A stretch of 64,000 nucleotides of DNA. Source: Corythucha ciliata. Lineage: Eukaryota > Arthropoda > Insecta > Hemiptera > Tingidae. The notes under the pieces were generated by a model that had not been told where the DNA came from, made no database searches, and saw only the letters and a program-made list of their open reading frames with translations. How positions within the stretch are numbered: the first letter of the stretch is position 1; each line of letters begins with the position of its first letter. This document shows positions 55,470 through 64,000 of the stretch, one piece after another. Where the stretch lies: the NCBI GenBank assembly GCA_038030265.1, contig CM075943.1:21762001-21826000 (forward strand). Reading direction: 5' to 3'. A program made the position numbers and the translations under genes.

Positions 55470-56288
55470 GGGACCGAAACCGGTAGAACAAATAAAATAT
55501 CTTGGAGAGTACATCCATTCTCGTCGCATTACTCATTTCGTGGAGTTGACAAATCTCACAGAACTTTCCTCAGAAGAACGATTTTAGCTGGCTTTGCTCT
55601 CACCAGCCAACATTGGCGGATTTTTTCACCCAAAAAAACAATTTCTTGGATTTTGCTCATACGAATAAAAGCAAATTCCACGATTAAGTAATGTGAAAGT
55701 AAAAGTACTCAGGAAATGATGTTTATTCCGAACATTGTAAAATTCTATGATCTAATTTCTTATATTAAGGGGGTAGGGAAAGACTGAAATGGAAATCTTT
55801 ACAAAAAGTAAACAATAATTATTGAAATTATAGCAAGACGCTTCCCAAGAATTTACTTTGCATTTAAAACTACTGATGACTTAATGATCAGATTACAATT
55901 AAAATGTATTGTATCCGAAATATACATGGTAAAATTACGTAATAACAAACTGTTGCTTTAAAATAACACTTAAATGTTCAATTAAAGAGGGGGGAATCAA
56001 TTCGTCACCGCCATATGTACAATAATTTTACAAATCCGAAAATCCGACTTTATCGGTTCTTTAACTAAAAATTAGCGTATAATTCAGACATATATCCCGC
56101 CATTCAATTCGATGAGTCAAGGAGGGGGAAATTAAACCATGACTCTATTAAAAATAAATAATAGGGTCTTTCTTTGTTTTATATTTGCCTTCAATCTACA
56201 ACAATGATAGTCTATAAAGATAAAAATAGCAATTTCTTGGGTCCGGGGGGGGGGGGGTTATTTACAAAGTTGTCAAAGTCTGTACAAT
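55470..56288. other. Interval between repeats and the AT-hook gene
   Basis: Family B units at 55590-55690 (CAATTTCTTGGATTTTGCTC), then AT-rich sequence and a G-run near 56245. No gene seen. Confidence 0.4.
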
Positions 56289-56294
56289 TTTATT
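56289..56294 (-). terminator. Possible polyadenylation signal of the AT-hook gene
   Basis: AATAAA on the minus strand about 25 bases after the TAA stop at 56317-56319. That would give a very short 3' UTR, so it counts only weakly as evidence that the stop is used. Confidence 0.4.
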
Positions 56295-56316
56295 AACCAG
56301 CGTCTGGCGCTGCACT

Positions 56317-59300
56317 TTACCTCTGATCTACGAGAGAAGAAGATGTGGCAGAGGTCGGAGAGGGGACTGACACAGACTCGGGTTGCAGTTGAAAAGATGG
56401 GAGAGGAAGAGACTTTTGGCTGATCGAGACGAGAGGAGGCAATTTAGATTGGACTTTGTTAATAGGACCACTCTGAAGACTTCCGAGTAAGAGAGTCGAC
56501 GAGTCGCCTCCAGTCACGGTCGGTGTGGCGATTATCAATTGGGTCTGACCCGAAGAGACGGTGTTCGAAGAAGAACTGGTGATTACTTGAAAAGTGACAG
56601 GTTGCTGACTCCCCGACGATGTGGTGGTAGTGAGGTACATGGCTGACTCGGACAGGTCACTTTCAGTCAGAATGGACACCTGTGAGGAACTGTTAGGGTT
56701 GGTCGATTGTGCGATCGAAGGCTGTTCAATGGGAGTCATGATGGGCTGATTGAGCGTCAACGATGTCTCTAGAACGTTATGAGACAACGAGGCGATCGGA
56801 TATTGTTGATCGATATAAACGGGAGCGTTTTCTAGGCACTGAACATCGCTAATATCCGATTGCAAAACTTGAGTGTTGGCGAGAGCTTTGGCTAAAATGT
56901 CATCGTTTTCACTGACTGACACAGGTGTCGACTGAGTATCTAATCCACCGGAGCTATTCACCACAATCAAGTCGTTCGTTTGATTCGTGTTAACTGTTTG
57001 ATGGTATGTTTGTTGCGAGCTGCCATCGAGGGTCAATATTGAGCTGGTCTGGTCATCCATCGCAAGGTACAAAACCTGATCGCTACCACCAGCGCTTCCA
57101 TGGACGAAAGATAGGTTGTTGAGGGTTTCAGTGCTCGACTCAGAGCTTGGTTGAAGCTGAAGCATGATAGGAACATTGGTGGGCTTCTGAGATATCAATG
57201 TTGTAGGGCATGGAGCAATGTTTTTGCTAACATTGGACTGAATTAAGACGGGCTTCTTCGCTGGAATCGGTTTTTGAACTGAATTCTGATTGGGGGTTAC
57301 TACAAGTTTGACTTTAGAGGTAGGTTTGATGAGGCCACTCAGAGCTGTAGACGATTTGGTTGAAGGAACAAAGAGCATTTCTTTCACGTTCTGGTTGGTG
57401 GATGTTGTTGAAGGATTCATTACAAGATTCCCTAAAGTCACGGGTTTATTAGACGACATTATTACCATCTTTGCCGGTCCACCTTGTTTACCAGCGACGA
57501 ATTGTACAGTGGGACCAGACGGCTTTGGTTTACCAATCACCTTGGGAGCAACAGGCGGAACTTTTGAAGATGTGCCTTTGACGATGCTTTGAGATAAAGG
57601 GCTTAATCCAGGCTTTTGTTGGGTTTTCATCAAAGGAGGTAAGACGACTTTAGATGATGATTTTTCAAGGGATGGTAATTGCCCTTTAACGCTGATTAAG
57701 CGAGGAGGAGGAGACGGCTGAGGATTCGTACTCACAGTCCTTTGTCCAGATCCCGTAGTCGTTGCATTAGCTACGATAAATAGTTTATTTGGTGGTACAG
57801 TTACTTTCGCAGCCGATAAAGTTTTATCCATTGATGTTTCGCTTCGAGAACTCGAAGACGCAAGAGAGCTTCTCGTAGATGAGTGTCGACTGCTGTGGTG
57901 TCTGTGGTGATGGTGTCGATGATGGCGGCTTTCCTTATGGGAACTCAGTCGATCGTCTGGTCTGAAAGCGGGACTTGGTATATCGAAGATGTTGTCCGCA
58001 ATTTCGTTTGTTTTCTGACGTATAACAACGAAAATATTTCTCACCTCCGGTTTCTTCTTGGGAGCTTTAACTGGGTTGGGGTCTGGCGAAGCGGGACTGT
58101 CACGATAATCAGATGATGTGGATACCACTGATTGTTCTTGAGAAATCGGACCAGTTGAGGAACTGCTGTCGACCCCAGCAGTATTCAAATCTGAAAGGAA
58201 TTCGTCGCCGTAGACAACTGGCATGGAATTGATGTCAAAGTCCATTCCCATCGGGTCAAACGTGGTTGTCACCGGTTGTGGCGGCTCTGTTTTAGAATGA
58301 TCCTTTGCTGGAGGTTGGGCGACCGTTTCTGCAGCCTCATTTATAACAATTTCATCTCCCCCTCCAATTTCCCAGTCATTAGGATTTTCTATGATGAGGC
58401 CTTCGTCTTCTTCATAGACAACTTCTTCGTAGATATCAGTCTTATCCTCTTTATCTTCGACAACTTCCTCTTTATCTTCAATAGTCAGTTCGTCTTTATT
58501 TTCAACAACTTCTTTATTGACAACTTCCTCCTTCCTTTCGACGACGACTTCCTCCTTCCTTTCGACGACTTTCTCCTTCCTTTCGACGACGACTTCCTCC
58601 TTCCTTTCGACGACGACTTCCTCCATCATTTCAACGACGGCCTCCTCCATCATTTCAACGACGGCTTCCTCCTTCCTTTCGACGAAGGCTTCCTCCTTAC
58701 TTTCAGCGACGACTTCCTCCTTCCTTTCGACGACGACTTCCTCTTTCTTTTCGACAACGACTACATCTTTCTTTTCGTCAACGGATTCAGTCTTTTTTTC
58801 CATGACGGCTTCCTCAAATTCAACGACTGCTGCCTCCTTACTTTTGTCACCAACAACTTTCTCCATGCTTTCGACGATGACTTCGTCCTTTCTTTCAACG
58901 ATGAGTTCGTCCTCTGTTTCAACGGCGACTTCGCTCTTTTTTTCTTCTACGACTTCGTCCTTTCGTTCAACGATGATTTCAGCCTCATCTCCAGCAGGTG
59001 CTTTCTGACTGGAACATTCAAGGTTGACTTCATCTTCTTTTCTTCTATGTGTTTGTGGCTCTGGAGGAAGATCAGGAATAGGGATTTCATCCAAATCGAT
59101 CTCCATTGGAACTGTGTCTGTCGGTGTTGCCTGAGCAGGGTCCTCTTGTCTAGTGGTCTCACTTGGTGGTTCTTCAATCTCCATTTTTTCACTTTTCTCA
59201 ATAGCGGAAGAAGAAAATTGCTCCTTAACTACTCTGTTTTCTTTCGGCATCGCCCAAAGTGGAGATCTGGCGGCTGGTGGCGCTGGCTCAGGAGGGAGAG

Positions 59301-62300
59301 GAATCGATGCGACATCGTCTATCCACACAGGTGAAGTTGCTGATAGTTCAGAAAAACGAGGAGAGAAGAGCTGTTCCTCGAAGCCTTTAAAGCTTTTAGA
59401 CATCGTATGAATTCTGTCCTCTATCGGAGTCCCCAAAACCACAGGAGCCGACTGCTCTTCAACCGGAGTAGGAGGAGTTGTGAGAGATGATTTAACTTCG
59501 TGGGTGTAGGGTGGCCGAGGCAGAGGTGGGGTCAAGGGCTGTTCCACTGGTAGTGGCGCCCCTAGCGGAGGCAGCGGTTTTTCAGGAGGAATAGGTGGTA
59601 GCTGTAGTGCACCTACTGGCGGAACTGGAGGAAAATCTGTCAGGTTTTCCGGAGGTGGTGGAGGTAAGTCGGCAACCTCTTCGACGGGAAGCTCAGGAAA
59701 TCTGGACATTTTCGCTCGTGGCCAGTCCGATTCAAGCGCATCAGTGGGTAATTTCCTTTTAACGTCGCCCAAATCTATTTTAACAGTTGATTCGGGCATT
59801 TTCTTCACTGGACTGGTTTTCGTCCCATAGTGAACTTCCACTGGTACTCGTGTCTTTTTCAACCCCACCTCAGCATTCTTGTCTTGAACATCTACAGGCT
59901 CCACAGGAGCAGCGACGTATTGCGACCAACGACTTTTGGGCCGAACAGGAGACGTCTCGGAGGATGAAGTAGGAGGGCCCAGGAGAGGAGGAGTCCTCGG
60001 GGACTCTAGAGTTGAAGGGGTGGGTAGAGCATTGAGAGGTGCCGGCAAAGACTCCTTTTTGGAAAGCGATACAAAACATTTTTCGGAAAATTTAATTTTG
60101 GGCGTACGCGGGGCTAATTTCGTTTCCAAAGAATCTTCATAGTCCTCTGGATCTTTGCGTCTTTTGGGAAGCTCTAGATCATCCAGCGAAGGCGGAGGTG
60201 ATACAGACTTACGAGTTCGTGATTTCTCTTTGGCGGGTGTTTCAGGTTTGTTGTCTTCAGGTCTCAACGTTGAGGTTGTTCGAACGGAAGTTCTAGAGAT
60301 ATCCAGAAGCGATTTCTCACTTAAAAACCCGAGGAAGTCTTCTTTCAGAGATTCGGGAACCGAATCGATTTCAGAGGGCGTGATGTCACTCAGTTTCGGG
60401 GGTTTTGGAGGGGTTGTTGTGGGAGTGGTGGATGGTGACGGTTCTTTGGCTCTAAGTGGCGAAGATTCAAGAACCGGTGAAGGGACAATATCCTTGATGA
60501 TAGGAAGCGTAGAAATAAATGATCCTGGGGCAGTCATCCCGAGATCGCTGGATTTGCCCAGAGTTCCCACCACTTTCGATTTCGCAGCGAGCAGAATTTG
60601 TTGCACCATATTTGACGGATTAGAGTCATCAGATTTCGAAAAATTCAGAGAAGTTGAAACGTTCTTGAGAATACCTTTCTTCAGAGGAAGGGTGTGAGAC
60701 GGAACAAAACTTTTATCGCTTCGAACAGGTTCAGTCGGCTTTGATTCAATATCAGGAACATTATATTTGTCTTTGCCCAAGTCAGAGGTTTTTTCTTTGA
60801 ATTCATCAATCCCTCGGAGCGACGCAATGTTTTCACTCGGCAAAGGAGGCGTCAGGCTTCTTGATTCGACTTTGTTCTTTTCTTCTGTGGCCGCTTGTTT
60901 AGCTTGAAGCCTCTCTGTGTAAGACGAAAACTTGATTTTTTCCTTTTCTGGCTTTTTAATCGACGCTGACACATTTTTCGACGCCTCTTTCACTTCAATT
61001 GAACTTCGGAGCAAGTCCTTTTTCAAGGACGCTTCTTCAGCTTTAGCTCTGTTTTCGGGTAGCCTTGGATCTTTCGAGACAGGAGACTTCCTCTTCGGGG
61101 GCGTTGGTTTAACCGAAATAGTCCCGACGGAGGGCACCGGTGGAGTTTTGGTGGGGGTCAATGACTGAGCAACGACGTCGTTTGAGTGTTCAACTGCCCG
61201 CTGAGTTTCTGATCTTTTGGGTTCTGCTAGAACGGGCGGGAAACCGACGTCCGTTTTTTGAGGTTGCGGAGAAAACGGTTTCACAACGCCAGCTGGGTCT
61301 TTGATAAATTTCTGCACTGATCGTTTCTCTTTTTCTTCTAAAAAAAATTGCTCCCCCTTCCGCGAACCTTCGACTTTAGTAGTTTTCAGTAAGGAACTTT
61401 CAGTGGGCTTCTTGGCCTGTTGATAATGAGTAGGTGATTTCCCTTTCACTGCGTCAACCTTAAGCTCCTTGTCTGTAGTGAAATTCTTGTCGGATTTGGA
61501 GACATCTAATTTCATTTTTTTCGGAGGAGACTCAATATCGTTGGCTGGCCCTTTTCCAGAATAATGTCGTCGAGCCTTTTCTGATGACTCAACTGCGGTC
61601 TCACTCTTTGCAACAGTTTGCTCTGGAGATCTCTTTTTAGCCGGCACTGCATCCGTCGAGGACTCCACAACATGCTTTTTTTGATGAGAGGGTTCCACAG
61701 TTTTCTTCTTCTTTTTCTTTATCGAAGCAGGTGATTCTGATGTTTTGTTTGAGTCACTGACGGGGGATTGAGTCTCCTTCGAGTCTCTGGAAGGGCGAGA
61801 TGACCGGATTACTGAAAGGCTCCCTTTGGATTTCTTAGACTGTTCAGCGGTCTTTTTGCTAGGAATAGGATCACCTTTCTTCATACTTGTCATGCTCGGT
61901 TTGACTTTTTCTTGGAACATGTCAATTTCTTCGATAATCCTTGTGGGAGCCAACGGGGTGGCAGGTTCATTTTTGGCCTTTTTAGCAAATTCATTGTCGC
62001 TATGCTCGGCTTTTCTTTTATTAACTTTTATCGTGTCTTCTGTCCGTCTGGATGAGAGTTCGTCTTTGTTTCTAGAATCGTCGCTGGTCTTGACTTCGGA
62101 TGTTTTTGCGTCGGCGGAAATTTTCCTAATTTCTAAGATCGGTTGCTTGTCTTTTTTTACTGATTCCGGTTCCTTATCCAATTTTCTCTTGTGAAGAGTC
62201 TGCGCGACATCACTGACGAGGCTTTGGTCTACCTTACCATCTTTCCGTTTTACTTCATCGTCAATATCCCTGATTTTGTTTGACTTGGTCACATCTTTTT

Positions 62301-64000
62301 GCGTCACTTCATTTATAACTTCCTCCATCCTTTGATCTTTCTTGGTTTCTACTTGAGCACGCTCCTCATCCGATCTCTCCTGACTTCGTGCCGAGTTCAC
62401 AGATGAACGTAGCCCTTTCCCAACTGGAGTAGCCCCACGAGTAGAAGATCCCTTCTTGGATTTGAAAGACCCCGCATGCGAGTCTTTGGCAGCTAAATCT
62501 CCTTCGGTACTTTTTTCTTCGACCAAGGTATCTGATTCACTCTTCGAAACAGGGGAGTCGAGTTTTTCCGAACCGATGATGGTATGGGATTTAGGAACAT
62601 CACCAAGGGCTACAGCGGCTTTTTTAGAATCAGAGCTCCTAGTCAAGGCCCCTGAACGGCGCACTGGTGGAGTCTCTGCCATGAGGACTTCAGACTCCTT
62701 GTCACCGGATGTAGTGGTCAATTGCTTCCTCGGACGGCCTCCTTTACTCTTCGTTTTCGAAGAGTTTACACCTTCCTCCGTCTTTTTGTCGTCAATGACG
62801 TCTGACGCTGAAGATTCGGGTTCTGACACTGGCGTGGAGACTTGAGGAAAAGCTGTCGGTGGCTTCAGCTTTCTTTGGCGGCCTGCCTTGCCCTTAGCCG
62901 GCGTTTTTATTTCGTCACACTCTTTTTTGTCAGGTGTTTCAATCTCGTCGCTCACTTTTTTGGCTTCACTTGCAGCCGGTATGGGTTCGACGTTATCAAC
63001 TTTGACTTCTGAGGCGGAGGTTTCAGGTTGCGTTGTCGGTGATTTCTGCCTTCTTGCTCGGCCGACATTAGTCCGGGACGGAGTTTCCCCAGCATCAACC
63101 GGCTTTTTGGCATCCATCGCGTCCGACAAGATCATCGTGTCACTGGCGGGAGTGTGGGGATCTGATGATGTTGTGGATACTTCAGGTAGTGCAGTCGGTG
63201 GTTTCAGCTTTTTTGCTCGGCCTCCTTTTGTCTTAGCCGGCGTTTTCATCTCGTCGTCCTCTTTTTTGGCTTCACTTGCGCCCGACATAGGTTCCACGTT
63301 CTCAACGGAAACTTTTGGGGTGGAAGGTTCAGGTGACGTTGCCGGTGATTTCAACCTTCTTGAACGTCCTTCTTTAGTCTTGGACGGTGCTTCGACTGTA
63401 TAAACCGGCTGTTTGGCTTCATCGGCTTCCGATATGAGTTTCGTGTCGTGGCCGGAAGTTTGGTATTCTGATGCTGATGTAGAGACTTCAGGTAGTGTTG
63501 TCGGTGGTTTCAGCTTTCTCGGGCGACCTGCCTTGCCCTTAGCCAGCGTTTTTATTTCGTCATCCTCTTTTTTGTCTCCACTTACGGCCGATATGGGTTT
63601 CACGTCATCAACGGAAACTTGAGCTTCCACTGCTGAGACTGACGGTTCAGGTGTGGCTTTAGTTGGTTTCAGTTTTCTGGGGCGGCCGACTTTCCTGGAC
63701 GGGGTTTCAACGTCATCATCCCCTTTTTTAGCTTCACTCGAAACTGACTGAAGCTCTTCGTTAATTTCAGACTGGGCCACAGAGGAAGGAGTTTCAGACA
63801 GTGATACCGATGGTAAGTATTTTCTCAAGCGCCCTGGTTTGTTCGTTACTGGAGTTGGCAACGTCGTAGATGGAAATAAAGTGTTTTTTTCAGGAAGAGA
63901 GATCGACAACTCACTTTTCCGTAGACGGCCTTTTTTATTTGAAATCGGAGTTTTGACGTCAACTTTTTCCTTTACTTCATCCACTTCGGATTTGAGTGGA
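56317..64000 (-). CDS. Large disordered nuclear protein with repeated AT-hooks (partial, N-terminus outside window)
   Basis: One uninterrupted frame runs from the right edge to TAA at 56317: more than 2555 residues with no intron. Counting from 63984: residues about 18-420 are tandem ~50-residue units, each with an AT-hook-like core (GRPRK, GRLRK, GRQRK, GRARR) followed by LKPPT-like linkers and acidic DDEIKTP stretches. Lysine/serine-rich, nuclear-signal-like segments follow (KKKKKK, SPPKKMKLD); then proline-rich LPPPPPENLTDFPPVPP (about 1440-1510); then a V/E/K repeat (VVVERKEEVV, about 1665-1830); then HHRHHHHRHH (about 2020); then a Ser/Thr/Gln-rich C-terminus with ENDDILAKALANTQVL. AT-hooks bind the minor groove of AT-rich DNA, so a chromatin role is likely. 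I do not recognise the family; trithorax-, row- or rhinoceros-like proteins are possible, but no PHD, SET or C2H2 domain is present. The stop lies inside a donor-like AGAG/GTAAAG, so the exon may splice on. Confidence 0.8.
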   Translation of the reverse strand, partial: PLKSEVDEVKEKVDVKTPISNKKGRLRKSELSISLPEKNTLFPSTTLPTPVTNKPGRLRKYLPSVSLSETPSSVAQSEINEELQSVSSEAKKGDDDVETPSRKVGRPRKLKPTKATPEPSVSAVEAQVSVDDVKPISAVSGDKKEDDEIKTLAKGKAGRPRKLKPPTTLPEVSTSASEYQTSGHDTKLISEADEAKQPVYTVEAPSKTKEGRSRRLKSPATSPEPSTPKVSVENVEPMSGASEAKKEDDEMKTPAKTKGGRAKKLKPPTALPEVSTTSSDPHTPASDTMILSDAMDAKKPVDAGETPSRTNVGRARRQKSPTTQPETSASEVKVDNVEPIPAASEAKKVSDEIETPDKKECDEIKTPAKGKAGRQRKLKPPTAFPQVSTPVSEPESSASDVIDDKKTEEGVNSSKTKSKGGRPRKQLTTTSGDKESEVLMAETPPVRRSGALTRSSDSKKAAVALGDVPKSHTIIGSEKLDSPVSKSESDTLVEEKSTEGDLAAKDSHAGSFKSKKGSSTRGATPVGKGLRSSVNSARSQERSDEERAQVETKKDQRMEEVINEVTQKDVTKSNKIRDIDDEVKRKDGKVDQSLVSDVAQTLHKRKLDKEPESVKKDKQPILEIRKISADAKTSEVKTSDDSRNKDELSSRRTEDTIKVNKRKAEHSDNEFAKKAKNEPATPLAPTRIIEEIDMFQEKVKPSMTSMKKGDPIPSKKTAEQSKKSKGSLSVIRSSRPSRDSKETQSPVSDSNKTSESPASIKKKKKKTVEPSHQKKHVVESSTDAVPAKKRSPEQTVAKSETAVESSEKARRHYSGKGPANDIESPPKKMKLDVSKSDKNFTTDKELKVDAVKGKSPTHYQQAKKPTESSLLKTTKVEGSRKGEQFFLEEKEKRSVQKFIKDPAGVVKPFSPQPQKTDVGFPPVLAEPKRSETQRAVEHSNDVVAQSLTPTKTPPVPSVGTISVKPTPPKRKSPVSKDPRLPENRAKAEEASLKKDLLRSSIEVKEASKNVSASIKKPEKEKIKFSSYTERLQAKQAATEEKNKVESRSLTPPLPSENIASLRGIDEFKEKTSDLGKDKYNVPDIESKPTEPVRSDKSFVPSHTLPLKKGILKNVSTSLNFSKSDDSNPSNMVQQILLAAKSKVVGTLGKSSDLGMTAPGSFISTLPIIKDIVPSPVLESSPLRAKEPSPSTTPTTTPPKPPKLSDITPSEIDSVPESLKEDFLGFLSEKSLLDISRTSVRTTSTLRPEDNKPETPAKEKSRTRKSVSPPPSLDDLELPKRRKDPEDYEDSLETKLAPRTPKIKFSEKCFVSLSKKESLPAPLNALPTPSTLESPRTPPLLGPPTSSSETSPVRPKSRWSQYVAAPVEPVDVQDKNAEVGLKKTRVPVEVHYGTKTSPVKKMPESTVKIDLGDVKRKLPTDALESDWPRAKMSRFPELPVEEVADLPPPPPENLTDFPPVPPVGALQLPPIPPEKPLPPLGAPLPVEQPLTPPLPRPPYTHEVKSSLTTPPTPVEEQSAPVVLGTPIEDRIHTMSKSFKGFEEQLFSPRFSELSATSPVWIDDVASIPLPPEPAPPAARSPLWAMPKENRVVKEQFSSSAIEKSEKMEIEEPPSETTRQEDPAQATPTDTVPMEIDLDEIPIPDLPPEPQTHRRKEDEVNLECSSQKAPAGDEAEIIVERKDEVVEEKKSEVAVETEDELIVERKDEVIVESMEKVVGDKSKEAAVVEFEEAVMEKKTESVDEKKDVVVVEKKEEVVVERKEEVVAESKEEAFVERKEEAVVEMMEEAVVEMMEEVVVERKEEVVVERKEKVVERKEEVVVERKEEVVNKEVVENKDELTIEDKEEVVEDKEDKTDIYEEVVYEEDEGLIIENPNDWEIGGGDEIVINEAAETVAQPPAKDHSKTEPPQPVTTTFDPMGMDFDINSMPVVYGDEFLSDLNTAGVDSSSSTGPISQEQSVVSTSSDYRDSPASPDPNPVKAPKKKPEVRNIFVVIRQKTNEIADNIFDIPSPAFRPDDRLSSHKESRHHRHHHHRHHSSRHSSTRSSLASSSSRSETSMDKTLSAAKVTVPPNKLFIVANATTTGSGQRTVSTNPQPSPPPRLISVKGQLPSLEKSSSKVVLPPLMKTQQKPGLSPLSQSIVKGTSSKVPPVAPKVIGKPKPSGPTVQFVAGKQGGPAKMVIMSSNKPVTLGNLVMNPSTTSTNQNVKEMLFVPSTKSSTALSGLIKPTSKVKLVVTPNQNSVQKPIPAKKPVLIQSNVSKNIAPCPTTLISQKPTNVPIMLQLQPSSESSTETLNNLSFVHGSAGGSDQVLYLAMDDQTSSILTLDGSSQQTYHQTVNTNQTNDLIVVNSSGGLDTQSTPVSVSENDDILAKALANTQVLQSDISDVQCLENAPVYIDQQYPIASLSHNVLETSLTLNQPIMTPIEQPSIAQSTNPNSSSQVSILTESDLSESAMYLTTTTSSGSQQPVTFQVITSSSSNTVSSGQTQLIIATPTVTGGDSSTLLLGSLQSGPINKVQSKLPPLVSISQKSLPLPSFQLQPESVSVPSPTSATSSSLVDQR
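58495..58990 (-). repeat. V-E-K coding minisatellite inside the AT-hook gene
   Basis: Repeated codons for VVVERKEE with variants (VEMMEE, VESMEK) make a 30-bp-like tandem repeat in DNA (TTCCTTTCGACGACGACTTC on the plus strand). It also keeps two long antisense frames open (58276-59334 and 58517-59008), which I do not regard as genes. Confidence 0.75.
62720..63940 (-). repeat. AT-hook tandem repeat region of the large nuclear protein
   Basis: Nine degenerate copies of a unit of about 130-160 bp, each encoding G-R-x-[RK]-[KR] and a linker with PEVSTSASE-like and EAKKEDDE-like stretches. Copies share long DNA matches (for example the GCCTGCCTTGCCCTTAGCC block), indicating expansion by unequal exchange. 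Confidence 0.75.

Noticed and set aside
57290..63622. Many plus-strand frames of 60-180 residues opposite the AT-hook gene
   Set aside because: Antisense shadows caused by strong codon periodicity of a disordered coding region.

Overview
The window is eukaryotic nuclear DNA, AT-rich and dense in repeats. It has a spliced gene with GT-AG introns, AATAAA signals, Copia-type and Ty3/Gypsy-type LTR retrotransposons, a non-LTR (LINE) tail, tRNA-derived SINEs, many MITEs and long foldback elements. The transposon repertoire and the host genes fit an arthropod, most likely an insect. I cannot fix the species from sequence alone.

Layout. 1-12.5 kb is repeats: the right part of a foldback transposon (to 1772), degenerate ~30-bp arrays, and a 2.6-kb foldback element (4086-6710) that contains a palindromic SINE and a second palindromic element. 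12.8-13.0 kb (minus) may hold the first coding exon of a cation-chloride cotransporter (SLC12-like) gene. 13.5-23.9 kb is repeats again: a 183-bp direct duplication, ~30-bp arrays, a Harbinger-like MITE, a 5'-truncated LINE and a second palindromic SINE insertion. 23938-29694 is a minus-strand Copia-type element with identical 115-bp LTRs, split by a 1.9-kb near-perfect palindrome between its 5' LTR and gag. 30-36 kb is MITEs and unassigned DNA. 36072-40475 is a compact minus-strand Ty3/Gypsy-type element with identical 102-bp LTRs. 41-50 kb is MITEs, a second ~30-bp array family interrupted by another foldback copy, and a possible TIR element.

Host genes are at the right. A plus-strand, eight-exon gamma-glutamyltransferase-like gene (50108-52353) encodes a type II membrane protein without the usual catalytic signature and carries a one-base frameshift. 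A minus-strand open reading frame of more than 7.6 kb (56317 to the right edge) encodes a disordered, AT-hook-repeat nuclear protein whose N-terminus lies outside the window.

The most unusual signals are: (i) inverted-dimer (palindromic) tRNA SINEs, each flanked by one perfect 10-11-bp target duplication; (ii) a foldback family with TA target sites and GTCCAGTCAA termini at several loci; (iii) four dispersed families of degenerate ~30-bp tandem repeats sharing an AATTYGCG-like core; (iv) small, precise lesions in otherwise young retrotransposons, including a stop codon exactly at a zinc-knuckle cysteine and an 11-bp duplication inside the integrase zinc finger.
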